Below are positions 29,872-39,279 of a DNA stretch of 64,000 nucleotides, in pieces. The stretch comes from Xanthobacteraceae bacterium (GTDB taxonomy: Bacteria > Pseudomonadota > Alphaproteobacteria > Rhizobiales > Xanthobacteraceae). The stretch lies in contig JASHPW010000016.1 of the NCBI GenBank assembly GCA_030037895.1, forward strand, positions 62,001-126,000, written 5' to 3'. The position numbers and the translations under genes are program-made. How positions within the stretch are numbered: position 1 is the first letter of the stretch; each line of letters begins with the position of its first letter. The notes below the pieces were generated by a model, which searched no databases, was not told where the DNA came from, and worked only from the letters and a program-made list of their open reading frames with translations.

Positions 29872-31809
29872 ATGACAGACAGCGCCGACGCTCCAGTCGG
29901 GAGCCAAATCCCGGTGAACGGCAGCGCGGACGCTCGTTCCAGCGCCGGATTATGGAGCCTTGCGCTCGGCAGCATTGGTGTCGTCTATGGCGACATCGGC
30001 ACCAGCCCGCTCTACGCCTTGCGCGAGGCGGTCGTCGCCGCTTCCGGCCCGCAACACGAACAGCTCACGCGGGCCACGGTCCTCGGCGTGCTGTCGCTGA
30101 TCCTGTGGGCGCTGATCGTCATCGTCACGTTGAAGTACGTGCTGATCCTGCTGCGCGCCGACAACAACGGAGAGGGCGGCACACTCACCTTGATGGCGCT
30201 GGCTTCGCGCGCCGTCGGCCGTCTCGGCAAGGCCGCCGGCGTCGTCGCGTTGCTCGGAATCATCAGCGCCTCCTTGTTCTACGGCGACGCCGTGATTACG
30301 CCGGCGCTCTCGGTCCTGTCCGCCGTCGAAGGTCTCGATGTCGCGACGCCGGCGTTCCACGCGTTTGTCGTGCCGCTCACCGTCCTGATCCTGCTCCTGC
30401 TGTTTGCGTTCCAGTCGCGCGGTACGGCGAAGGTGGCGGCGCTGTTCGGGCCGATCACGTCGCTGTGGTTCGTGGCGATTGCCATACCCGGCCTCCTGCG
30501 GATCGCCGCAGATCCCGGCGTGCTCTGGGCGCTCGATCCGGTCCACGGCGTTGCGTTCCTGATCCATCACGGCATGGTTGGATTCTACACCCTCGGCGCC
30601 GTCTTTCTCGCCGTCACCGGCGCCGAGGCGCTTTATGCCGACCTCGGCCATTTCGGCCGCTTGCCGATTCAGGTGGCCTGGCTCGGCTTGGTGTTGCCGG
30701 CGCTCGCGGTCAATTATTTGGGCCAGGGTGCGCTGGTCTTCGCCCACCCCGCGGCGATCGCCAATCCGTTCTTTCTGCTCTACCCCGACTGGGCGCGCAT
30801 TCCCATGGTAGTGCTGGCGACGGCGGCGACCGTGATCGCCAGCCAGGCGGTGATCACCGGCGCCTATTCGCTCACCAGCCAGGCGATTCAGCTCGGCCTG
30901 TTGCCGCGCTTCGAAATCCGCCACACCTCGGCGCAGCAGGCCGGCCAGATCTACATGCCGCGCGTCAACACGCTGCTTCTGGTCGGCGTGCTGCTCCTGG
31001 TGGCGCTGTTCCGCTCTTCGAGCGCGCTCGCTTCCGCCTACGGCATCGCCGTGTCCGGCACGATGGTGGTCACCGGACTGATGGCCTTCGTGGTCATCTG
31101 GCGGATTTGGCGCTGGTCGCCGTTTGCCGCCGCGGCGCTGATGCTGCCCTTCGTCCTCATCGACGTGACCTTCCTTTCGGCCAACCTGCTCAAGGTGGTC
31201 GAAGGCGGTTGGGTGCCTTTGGCGCTCGGCTGCGTGGTGATGCTGGTGATGTACACGTGGCGGCGCGGCAGCAAGCTCCTCTATGACAAGACGCGCCGGC
31301 TCGAAACTCCGCTCGACGATCTGGTGCGCATGTTGGAGCGAAAGCCGCCGCAGCGCGTCGCCGGGATGGCGGTGTTCCTCACCAGCGATCCGACAAGCGC
31401 GCCGACCGCGCTCCTGCACAGTCTCAAGCACTACAAGGTGCTGCACGAGCGCAACATCATCCTCAGCGTCGAGACGACGCACACGCCGCGGGTCGAGCCG
31501 AGCAGGCGCGTGCGCATCGAGCCGGTCGGCTCGACCTTCATGCGCGTGCTCGTGCGCTTCGGCTACATGGAAACCCCGAATATTCCCAGGGCGCTGGCGA
31601 TTGCGCGCAAGCTCGGCCTGCAATTCGACATCATGGCGACGTCCTTCTTTCTGTCGCGCCGCGCCTTGCGGCGGGCGCCGCGTTCGGGAATGCCGCGCTG
31701 GCAGGACCGGCTGTTCATCATGCTCGCCCGCGCGGCCAACGATGCGACGGACTATTTCCAGATTCCGACCGACCGGGTGGTCGAGGTCGGCACCCAAGTG
31801 ACCATTTGA
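29872..31809 (+). CDS. kup: Kup-family low-affinity potassium transporter
   Basis: [58 protein letters not shown]; start at ATG 29872. Confidence 0.97.
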   Translation: MTDSADAPVGSQIPVNGSADARSSAGLWSLALGSIGVVYGDIGTSPLYALREAVVAASGPQHEQLTRATVLGVLSLILWALIVIVTLKYVLILLRADNNGEGGTLTLMALASRAVGRLGKAAGVVALLGIISASLFYGDAVITPALSVLSAVEGLDVATPAFHAFVVPLTVLILLLLFAFQSRGTAKVAALFGPITSLWFVAIAIPGLLRIAADPGVLWALDPVHGVAFLIHHGMVGFYTLGAVFLAVTGAEALYADLGHFGRLPIQVAWLGLVLPALAVNYLGQGALVFAHPAAIANPFFLLYPDWARIPMVVLATAATVIASQAVITGAYSLTSQAIQLGLLPRFEIRHTSAQQAGQIYMPRVNTLLLVGVLLLVALFRSSSALASAYGIAVSGTMVVTGLMAFVVIWRIWRWSPFAAAALMLPFVLIDVTFLSANLLKVVEGGWVPLALGCVVMLVMYTWRRGSKLLYDKTRRLETPLDDLVRMLERKPPQRVAGMAVFLTSDPTSAPTALLHSLKHYKVLHERNIILSVETTHTPRVEPSRRVRIEPVGSTFMRVLVRFGYMETPNIPRALAIARKLGLQFDIMATSFFLSRRALRRAPRSGMPRWQDRLFIMLARAANDATDYFQIPTDRVVEVGTQVTI

Positions 31810-31879
31810 GCCGCGAAAAATGCTTGATTTCGGCCGCGGCTGACGCAAGCTGGCGAACAAGTCGGCGATTTGCACGGAG

Positions 31880-32224
31880 ATGACGATGTCGGAGCAACCG
31901 AGTGGAGCGCCTGGCGTGCGCGATCTGACGCCGCAAGAGGTCGCGCGCGGGCTCGAGGAAGGCCGCGTGGTGCTGGTCGACGTGCGCGAGCCGAACGAAA
32001 CGGCGCTCGAGCGCTTTCCCGGCGCGGTTCTGGTGCCGCTGTCGTCGTTCGATCCGGCGACGATCCCGGCGCCGCCGGGAAGCGAAGTCGTGTTCGCCTG
32101 CCGTTCCGGCCGCCGCTCGGCCACCGCCGTGCGCGCGGCGCAGGAGCAAGGCTTTGCCTATGACTCGCATCTCGCCGGCGGGATTCTGGCCTGGAAGGCC
32201 GCCGGCCTGCCCACCGAGACGTGA
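31880..32224 (+). CDS. Rhodanese-like domain protein
   Basis: VVLVDVREPNETALERFPGAVLVPLS; catalytic loop VVFACRSGRRSATA. Confidence 0.93.
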   Translation: MTMSEQPSGAPGVRDLTPQEVARGLEEGRVVLVDVREPNETALERFPGAVLVPLSSFDPATIPAPPGSEVVFACRSGRRSATAVRAAQEQGFAYDSHLAGGILAWKAAGLPTET

Positions 32225-33332
32225 ACGCACGATCGGTTCAATCATAACGGCCGCGCTGGTTGGCCTCGCTGCCGCCGCGGCGCCGGGCTCGGCGCCGGCG
32301 CAGCACGAGCGCGTCGTCAATTTCTACAACTGGTCGGACTATATCGATCCGTCCGTGCTCGACGATTTCAGCAAACAGACCGGCATAAAGGTCCGCTACG
32401 ACACGTTCGACTCCAGCGACACGCTGGCGGCGAAGCTGTTGGCCGGCAAGTCCGGCTACGACGTCGTGGTGCCGACGGCCTACTTTCTCGCGCGCCAGAT
32501 CGCGGCCGGTGTTTTCCAGAAGCTCGACAAGTCGAAGCTGCCCAACCTCGTCAATGCCTGGCCGGAGATCGCCAAAGACCTCGCCGTCTACGATCCCGGC
32601 AATCTTTACGCCGTCAACTACATGTGGGGCACGACCGGCATCGGCTACAACGTGAAGGACGCCGGCGAGGTTCTGGGGCCGGACGAAGCGATCGATTCCT
32701 GGAGCGACGTGTTCGACCCGAAAAAGATCGCCAGGTTCAAGGATTGCGGCATCTACCTTCTGGATTCCTCCGACGACATCATGCCGGCCGCGCTGCACTA
32801 TCTCCATCTCGATCCGAATTCGAGTGATTCGGGCGATCTCGAACGGGCGACCGACCTCCTGCTGAAGATCAGGCCGTATGTGCGCAAATTCCATTCGTCG
32901 GAATATCTCAACGCGCTTGCGTCCGGCGAAATCTGTTTCGTCGTCGGCTTTTCCGGCGACGTCAAGCAGGCGCAAAGGCGCGCGGCGGAGGCGAAGGGCG
33001 GGATCGCGATCGGCTACGCGATCCCGAAGGAGGGCGCGCAATTGTGGTTCGACAATCTCGCCATCCCGAACGACGCGCCCGACGTCGCCGAGGCGCACGC
33101 GCTCATCAATTATCTGCTCAAGCCCGAAGCGGCCGCCAAGAACACGAATTTCATTTCCTACGCCAACGGCAACCTGGCCAGCCAGAAATTCATCGACAGA
33201 TCGATCCTCGACGACCGCACCATCTATCCGGATGCCGCCGCCATGGCGAACCTCTACACGATCGTCGCGCACGGCCAAAAAACGCAGCGGCTCATCAACC
33301 GGCTGTGGATGCGGATCAAGACGGGAAGCTGA
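32154..33332 (+). CDS. Polyamine (spermidine/putrescine)-type ABC transporter substrate-binding protein; start uncertain
   Basis: VVNFYNWSDYIDPSVLDDFSKQTGIKVRYDTFDSSDTLAAKLLAGKSGYDVVVPTAYFL; signal-peptide-like stretch just before; frame opens inside the rhodanese gene. Confidence 0.88.
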   Translation: MPMTRISPAGFWPGRPPACPPRRERTIGSIITAALVGLAAAAAPGSAPAQHERVVNFYNWSDYIDPSVLDDFSKQTGIKVRYDTFDSSDTLAAKLLAGKSGYDVVVPTAYFLARQIAAGVFQKLDKSKLPNLVNAWPEIAKDLAVYDPGNLYAVNYMWGTTGIGYNVKDAGEVLGPDEAIDSWSDVFDPKKIARFKDCGIYLLDSSDDIMPAALHYLHLDPNSSDSGDLERATDLLLKIRPYVRKFHSSEYLNALASGEICFVVGFSGDVKQAQRRAAEAKGGIAIGYAIPKEGAQLWFDNLAIPNDAPDVAEAHALINYLLKPEAAAKNTNFISYANGNLASQKFIDRSILDDRTIYPDAAAMANLYTIVAHGQKTQRLINRLWMRIKTGS

Positions 33333-33354
33333 GATGCCGGTCGAGGCCAATCCC

Positions 33355-33391
33355 GGCCTCCGTCCCGGTTCCCATTTTTCCCGGACGCGCT
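33355..33391. repeat. Dispersed intergenic repeat copy B (CCGGTTYCCACTTTTCC family)
   Basis: CGTCCCGGTTCCCATTTTTCCCGGACGCGCTT; same core as copies A and C. Confidence 0.65.
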
Positions 33392-33401
33392 TTAACGGGG
33401 C

Positions 33402-34394
33402 TCACCGCCAGCGCCGATGCAGCCAGAGCCATTGCTCGGGATGCTCGCGCACCCAGCCCTCGATCACCGAGGTGATCGCCTGCGTAGTGCCCTGAATGTC
33501 GACGCGACCGTCGGCGCCGCGCGGCGGCTCGATCGGGTCGGTTATTTCACCCCAGAAGCCATGGCCGTCGGGCAGCCGCACGACCCGCATACCGATGATC
33601 GGACATTCGACTTGGCGGGCAAGAAGCGCGAGCAGCGGATTGGCGCGGCAGCGTCGGCCGAAGAACGTCACCTCGACGCCCCTCACGTCATACTGATCGG
33701 CGAGCATCCCGACATGGATGCCGGATTGCAAAAGCCGCGCGAGCTTCACCGGCGCATCAAGGCCGCTGCGCACCAACTCTCCCATGAGCGGCGCGCGCAT
33801 CTGGGTCACGACGTCGCCGATGGCGGCGATGTTCGGCCGCCGGTAAAGCACGGCCGATTTGAAACCGAGCAATTTCACGACCAGGGCGGAGATTTCCCAG
33901 TTGGCGAGATGCGATGCGAAGGCGATGACTGGCCTGCCGCTCGCTCTGATGCGGTGGTAACGCTCTATTGTTTGCGGCGAGAGGCGGATGGTTCGCGGCA
34001 TGGACGCATGGGCGTCCTCGGCGCCCTCGACCTGGAATTCGTCGAGGTGGGCAAACTCGGCCGCCACCCGGCCGAGATTATCCCACACGCCGGCGAGGAT
34101 TTTATCGATTTCGGCGTCGGATTTTTCCGGAAAGGCGGCGCGGAGATTGTCGCGACCGATGCGGTGTTCCTTGAAAAGCGGACCCAGTTTGCGCATCAGG
34201 GCGCCGGCAAAATTCGCCGTCCGCTCGCGATCCATGCGCTTGATCGCCCGCAACAATCCGACCGCGGCGGCGCCGATCGCCGCGTCGGCCGCGGCTTTGC
34301 GATGTCGCCGCAACACCCGTCGCCAACGCCGCAGCATCAGCTGAGGCCGATGTTTGCCGGAGCCGGCGGGACCAGCCGCAATTGGAGTTGGCAT
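33402..34394 (-). CDS. lpxXL: Lipid A acyltransferase of the LpxL/LpxXL type
   Basis: HX4E motif SHLANWEISAL, MGTLF-like MLADQYDVRGVEVTFFGRRCRANP; last gene of the acpXL cluster. Confidence 0.88.
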   Translation of the reverse strand: MPTPIAAGPAGSGKHRPQLMLRRWRRVLRRHRKAAADAAIGAAAVGLLRAIKRMDRERTANFAGALMRKLGPLFKEHRIGRDNLRAAFPEKSDAEIDKILAGVWDNLGRVAAEFAHLDEFQVEGAEDAHASMPRTIRLSPQTIERYHRIRASGRPVIAFASHLANWEISALVVKLLGFKSAVLYRRPNIAAIGDVVTQMRAPLMGELVRSGLDAPVKLARLLQSGIHVGMLADQYDVRGVEVTFFGRRCRANPLLALLARQVECPIIGMRVVRLPDGHGFWGEITDPIEPPRGADGRVDIQGTTQAITSVIEGWVREHPEQWLWLHRRWR

Positions 34395-34419
34395 TGACGC
34401 TATCTTATTGCGACTCGCG

Positions 34420-35442
34420 CTAGAACATGACGACGATCTTGCCGAACACCTGCCGGCTTTCCAGCCGCGCCAGGGCGCGCTCGAAATCAGCGAGCGCGAC
34501 CTCGGTGTCGATCACCGGCAGGAGGCCGGAGGCCATCTTGGCGAGGCTCTCGCGGACGTTGCGCAGCGAGGCGCCGAACGAGCCGAAGATGCGATATTGC
34601 TGCAGATAGAGCTGGAACAGGTTGAGGGTCGTCGACTGGCCCGAGGTCGAGCCGCAGGTGACCAGTCGCCCGCCGCGCTTGAGGCACAGCAGCGAGCCGT
34701 TGAACGTGTCCGGCCCGACATGTTCGAAGGCGACATCGACGCCCTTTTTTGCCGTGAGCTTGCGCACCACGCCTTCGAAGCGCTCGGCGCGATAATTGAT
34801 GACATGATCGGCGCCGAGCGCCTTGGCTTTCGTCGCCTTTTCGTCATCGCCGACGGTGGTCATGACCGTGCAACCGATCGCCTTCGCCATCTTGATGGCG
34901 GCCGTGCCGATGCCGGAACCTCCGGCCTGCACCAGGATCGTCTCGCCCGGCGCGAGCTTGGCGTTGTCGAACAGCATGTGCTGCACCGTCGCGAAGGCGA
35001 CCGGCGCACAGGCGGCGTCGCGTAGGCTCACGCCGTCCGGGATCGGGATCACCAGCCGCGCCGGCATGTTGATGAGATCGCGAGCGAAACCGTCGACATG
35101 AAAGCCCATGATGCCGCCGACGTTCTCACAAAGGTTGTCGCGGCCCTCGCGGCAGGCCGCGCAGGTCCCGCAGGTGAGCGCGCCATAGGCGACGACGCGG
35201 TCGCCGACTTTGCACGAGTTGACGTGGGAACCGACCGCGACGACCTCGCCCGCGGCCTCGACGCCGACGACGAGCGGCAGCTTGCGCTTGGCGAAGGCCA
35301 TGCCGCGCCAGCCCCAAACGTCGATGTGGTTGAGGCCGATCGCCTTGACGCCGATCTGCACCTCGCCCGCCGCCGGGGCGGGAGGGGCCGGCACATGGCG
35401 AAGCTCGATCTTGCGGTCGGCGACGAGCGTGAGCGCGCGCAT
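34420..35442 (-). CDS. Zinc-binding alcohol dehydrogenase family protein (adhXL-type member of the acpXL cluster)
   Basis: MDR fold: NHIDVWGWRG, GVEAAGEVVAVGSHV, GTCAACREGRDNLCEN, VQAGGSGIGTAAIKMAK; start assigned at 35442. Confidence 0.9.
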   Translation of the reverse strand: MRALTLVADRKIELRHVPAPPAPAAGEVQIGVKAIGLNHIDVWGWRGMAFAKRKLPLVVGVEAAGEVVAVGSHVNSCKVGDRVVAYGALTCGTCAACREGRDNLCENVGGIMGFHVDGFARDLINMPARLVIPIPDGVSLRDAACAPVAFATVQHMLFDNAKLAPGETILVQAGGSGIGTAAIKMAKAIGCTVMTTVGDDEKATKAKALGADHVINYRAERFEGVVRKLTAKKGVDVAFEHVGPDTFNGSLLCLKRGGRLVTCGSTSGQSTTLNLFQLYLQQYRIFGSFGASLRNVRESLAKMASGLLPVIDTEVALADFERALARLESRQVFGKIVVMF

Positions 35443-35534
35443 CAAACCCGCGCCCTTTCCTTCCCCACTTGCGGGGGAAGGGGGCGAGGGTGCCGTTCGG
35501 CGTCCTTCGCCTTGCTTGGTTTCGACGCCGCCGC

Positions 35535-36851
35535 TCACGCCGGCTCCCGCGCCATGACCAGACAGACATTCTGGCCGCCGAAGCCGAACGAATTGGAGAT
35601 GGCGCGGCGGACGCGCGCGTCGCGCGCCACGTTCGGCACGACGTCCAGCGGGATCGCCGGATCCGGAACGCTGTAGTTGATGGTCGGCGGAATGCGCTGG
35701 TGCGCGAGCGTCAGCAGGGTGAACGCCGCCTCGATCGCGCCGGCCGCGGTCAAGGCATGACCGATCATCGACTTGTTGGACGAGATCGGAATGTCGCGAA
35801 TGCGCTCGCCGAATACCGCGGCGACTCCGAGGTACTCCATCTTGTCGTTCTCGGGCGTGCTGGTGCCGTGGGCGTTGATGTAGTCGACGTCTTCGGGGCT
35901 GACGCCGGCGTCGGCCAGCGCGTTGCGCATGCAGGCGATGATCGGCTTGCCGTCGGGACTCGAGCGGGTGCGGTGGAAGGAGTCGGATTTTTCACCGTGT
36001 CCTTCGAGGATGCCGAGCACGCGCGCGCCGCGCGCGCGGGCGTGGTTCAGCTCTTCGAGCACGACGGCCGCCGCGCCTTCGCCGAGCACAAAGCCGTCGC
36101 GGTTCTTGGAGAAGGGCTTGGAGGCCTGCTGCGGCGGATCATTTTGGGTGGAGAGCGCGGAGAGGAGCGAGAAGCGAATGAGCGATTCCGCGGTCAGCGA
36201 GCCGTCGGCGCCGATCGCCAATGCGGCGTCGCACTCGCCGCGCCGTATCGCCTCCATGCCCAGTTGGATGGCGCTGGCGCCGGACGCGCAGGCGGTGTTG
36301 AGCGAGATCGGAGATCCGACGGTGCCGAAGTGATCGGCGAGATTCTCGCCGATGATGCCGAACTTGAACGGCCCGTGGATTTTGGCGAAGTCGGAGGCCA
36401 CGCGCAGGAGATCGGGGTATCCGGCTTCGCCGTTGGCCGCGGCCATCGCCGCCATCTTGATGCGCTCGGGCCATTCGACTTCCAACACCGCCGGCGCAAG
36501 GCACAGCGGCCCGGGAAAGCGACCTTTCCCGCCGATGCCGGCCTCGGCGATCGCCTCTTCGCCGGCCAGGACGGCGATGCGTTCGGACCGTTGCGCCGGC
36601 GACGTGTCGTCACGGTAAACCTCGTCGACCGCACCGGCGATGGTTGTTCGCAGGCCGTCGGTCGGAAAGCGGGAAATGCGCCGGATGCCGGAAACGCCGC
36701 CGGTCAGCTTCGCCCAATTGTCGGATTTGCCGACGCCAAGCGAGGTGACGATGCCGATTCCGGTGACGGCAACGACGGGACGACCCGTCTTGTTCCGTGC
36801 CGCAGCAGCCATTGCCTCGACCGTTGGGCCTGCCATGCCCTTCTCCCTCAA
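35535..36851 (-). CDS. fabF1XL: Beta-ketoacyl-ACP synthase II, catalytically intact
   Basis: Active-site NTACASGASA, NAHGTSTPENDKME, SNKSMIGHALTAAG; ATGA overlap with upstream fabF2-like gene. Confidence 0.92.
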   Translation of the reverse strand: MREKGMAGPTVEAMAAAARNKTGRPVVAVTGIGIVTSLGVGKSDNWAKLTGGVSGIRRISRFPTDGLRTTIAGAVDEVYRDDTSPAQRSERIAVLAGEEAIAEAGIGGKGRFPGPLCLAPAVLEVEWPERIKMAAMAAANGEAGYPDLLRVASDFAKIHGPFKFGIIGENLADHFGTVGSPISLNTACASGASAIQLGMEAIRRGECDAALAIGADGSLTAESLIRFSLLSALSTQNDPPQQASKPFSKNRDGFVLGEGAAAVVLEELNHARARGARVLGILEGHGEKSDSFHRTRSSPDGKPIIACMRNALADAGVSPEDVDYINAHGTSTPENDKMEYLGVAAVFGERIRDIPISSNKSMIGHALTAAGAIEAAFTLLTLAHQRIPPTINYSVPDPAIPLDVVPNVARDARVRRAISNSFGFGGQNVCLVMAREPA

Positions 36852-38035
36852 TCGACCCGCTCGATCACCGCGAGCCCTTCACCGCGCCAATTGCCGACGC
36901 TGGTGACGACGATCTGCGAAAGTTCGGACGGATTGTCGCCGCCGTCCCCCGTCCCGGTCGGTGGAAACAGCTTGCCATGTTCGAGCACCGCGCAGGCTAT
37001 CGCCAGATTGGCGGTAAACTGAGCCTCGACGCCATGCCCGATATACGTGCCGGCATTGCGCACGGGAAGGCCAATTTGCCGGAGCACATCGCGCTCCGCC
37101 GACGTTGCGGGTTCAAGCCCGGTGGCGCCGGAAATGACGCCGGCGCGCGCGCGGTCCACCTTGGCGGCTATGGCGTCCCACTGGCGGCGAAGCGTCGTCT
37201 CGATGTCGCCCGGCCGGCGCCGGTTGCGGTCGGAACCGGTCGCCGACAACCGCGCGCGCGGCCGCGCGCCCCGTCGCTGCGCGTGGGCGTCGCTTTCGAG
37301 CACGAGAAATGCGCCCATGCTGCCGTAGGCCGTGCCGCCGTTCGGTCCGCGATCCCAGACCGGCGCAAATTTGTCCCGCAGCAGCATGCCGTCCTGCGCG
37401 AATATGAGCAGGACGTCCCAGCGCGCGGCGTTGTAAGCGCCGCCGACCAGCGTCAATTCGCTCTCACCGGCGGCTATGCGCGCCTGCGCAATACGGACCG
37501 CATCGACGCCCGCGGGTTCCTCGCCTATGAACGTGCGCGAAGACCCGACGACGCCGTGAACGAGCGAGATATTGCCGGCGAGCAGATTGGGGAGCTGCGC
37601 CAAGAACAAAGTCGGGCGCAGATCGCTCATCAGCCGCTCGTTGAGGAAGACGCCGGGCGCGGGCGCATTGCGCAGGCCGGCGAGGATTGCGGTGTCGACG
37701 TCGACGTCGCGCTCGCCGCCGCCGGCGGCGACGATCATGTCGGTCCGGTCGAGCAGTTCGGGTTTTCCGGCGATGCCGGCGTCACCGAGCGCGAGACCGG
37801 CCGCGTAGACGCCGGCAAGCTGCCAGGGCTCCATCTGCCGCTGATCGCTCCTCTTCGGGATCTGCTTGTCGAAATTGACCGGCGCGAGCGGATGCACGAT
37901 GTAAGGCGCGTAGCTTTTGTCGTCGTAGGGAGGCGGATCGCCGCGATCGAGATGGTCCCAGGCCGCCGCGAGTCCCTCGCCGAGGCACGTGAGCAGACCG
38001 ACGCCGGTGATCCACACCTCGCGGCGCTCGCTCAC
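36848..38035 (-). CDS. fabF2XL: Beta-ketoacyl synthase homologue lacking catalytic Cys (chain-length-factor-like)
   Basis: KAS fold sequence (EVWITGVGLLTCLGEGLAAAWDHL ... GTYIGHGVEAQFTANLAIACAVLEHGKLFPPT); GEEPAGVDAVRIA replaces TACASGASAIQLG. Confidence 0.88.
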   Translation of the reverse strand: MSERREVWITGVGLLTCLGEGLAAAWDHLDRGDPPPYDDKSYAPYIVHPLAPVNFDKQIPKRSDQRQMEPWQLAGVYAAGLALGDAGIAGKPELLDRTDMIVAAGGGERDVDVDTAILAGLRNAPAPGVFLNERLMSDLRPTLFLAQLPNLLAGNISLVHGVVGSSRTFIGEEPAGVDAVRIAQARIAAGESELTLVGGAYNAARWDVLLIFAQDGMLLRDKFAPVWDRGPNGGTAYGSMGAFLVLESDAHAQRRGARPRARLSATGSDRNRRRPGDIETTLRRQWDAIAAKVDRARAGVISGATGLEPATSAERDVLRQIGLPVRNAGTYIGHGVEAQFTANLAIACAVLEHGKLFPPTGTGDGGDNPSELSQIVVTSVGNWRGEGLAVIERVD

Positions 38036-38502
38036 TTAATGAACTCCTTGACCGGCAGCTCGATCCGTTCGGCCAATTCCAACATGGCGCGGCGGAATTG
38101 CGGACTCGGATAGGGCATGATGCGAAAAGTGAGTTGGCTGTCGCACGCCGCCTTCTTCTCGCGCCATCCCCTGCATTCGCCGATGGCGTAGCCGGAGCCT
38201 TCGTGCGCCACCTTGCCGACGAATTCGAGCACGTCGCCGGGGAACACGGCGGTGCGGAATTTGCCGCCCTTGACGGCGACCAATATCGGCATGGCGGTGA
38301 AGCCGCCGAGCGCGCTCACCAGCCATCCGGTCGTCTGCGCCATGCATTCGATCAGCAGCACGCCCGGCATCATGGGAAATGTCGGAAAGTGACCCTCGAA
38401 CACCGTGCTCTCCGTGGGCACGGCGCAGATCGATCGAATCAGCCGCTCGCCAAGATTGATCTCGACGACGCGGTCGATCATCTGAAAATATTCGAGACGC
38501 AT
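38032..38502 (-). CDS. fabZXL: 3-hydroxyacyl-ACP dehydratase (FabZ family)
   Basis: FEGHFPTFPMMPGVLLIECMAQTTGW catalytic His/Glu region; 4-nt overlap with the next gene. Confidence 0.92.
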   Translation of the reverse strand: MRLEYFQMIDRVVEINLGERLIRSICAVPTESTVFEGHFPTFPMMPGVLLIECMAQTTGWLVSALGGFTAMPILVAVKGGKFRTAVFPGDVLEFVGKVAHEGSGYAIGECRGWREKKAACDSQLTFRIMPYPSPQFRRAMLELAERIELPVKEFIK

Positions 38503-38512
38503 GTGCGGCGCC

Positions 38513-38794
38513 TCAGGCGCCTTTGGCCGCGATCAATTCGTCGATCCGCTCGCTCAGATTCTTGAGCACGAAGTACTGGTCCGTCGTTGCCTGGCCGTTA
38601 TTGACTTCCTGCGTCCATTGCTCGAGCGGGAGCTTGATGCCGAAAGCCTTGTCGATGGCGAAGGCAATGTCGAGGAAGTCGAGGCTGTCGATCTCGAGAT
38701 CGTTGATGGCGTGATTTTCCGGCTTGATGCTCTCACGCGGGATATCGCAGGTTTCAGCAATGATATCAGCGACTTTGTCGAACGTATCGGACAT
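38513..38794 (-). CDS. acpXL: Acyl carrier protein AcpXL
   Basis: [27 protein letters not shown] with phosphopantetheine Ser; position at the head of the VLCFA cluster. Confidence 0.93.
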   Translation of the reverse strand: MSDTFDKVADIIAETCDIPRESIKPENHAINDLEIDSLDFLDIAFAIDKAFGIKLPLEQWTQEVNNGQATTDQYFVLKNLSERIDELIAAKGA

Positions 38795-39132
38795 CGGGCA
38801 TGCTCATTCGGTGGCGGCATGAAGGCTGCCGTCGCAAACAACGGCGCTTGCCCGACCGCCGCGGGCCGCTCGGGTCGTGCATGCCCCTATAGCGAAGGAC
38901 GTCGCCAAGTTCAACGGCGCGGCCATCGCGCAAACCTGCGTTGAGATGCGGGATTAAGGCCGATCCGGTCGGGCGCCGAACATCCGGTCCGGAGCTATTT
39001 TCGCCACCGGGCGTTTGCGGCCCCGCCTCGATTGCTCATGCCAAGTTTCCTAATGACGACGACCATGGCATGCTCGGCTACGGTCCGATCGCGCCGTGGC
39101 CTTGCGGCCGCGACAGTATCGCGCTTGACCAT

Positions 39133-39224
39133 GATCCGATTCAGTTGAATCGCATCGGTATCGGGAATTATGCTCGGGCATGATCTTTGCCGAAATCCGA
39201 TCTCCACATTTCGGACTCATGTTC
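39133..39224. repeat. Rhizobiales-type intergenic mosaic repeat (palindrome plus CCGAAA..CACNTTTCGG block)
   Basis: Near-perfect palindrome GATCCGATTCAGTTGAATCGCATC (39133-39156) followed by GCATGATCTTTGCCGAAATCCGATCTCCACATTTCGGACTCATGTTC. Confidence 0.7.
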
Positions 39225-39279
39225 TGGACATCGTCGCCGTGAGCATTCCGCCCCCTGCGCCATCCGGAGGAGAAATTCG

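Noticed and set aside
35469-37022. 517-aa plus-strand ORF opposite fabF1/fabF2
   Set aside because: Shadow frame; the minus strand has intact KAS motifs with start/stop overlaps.
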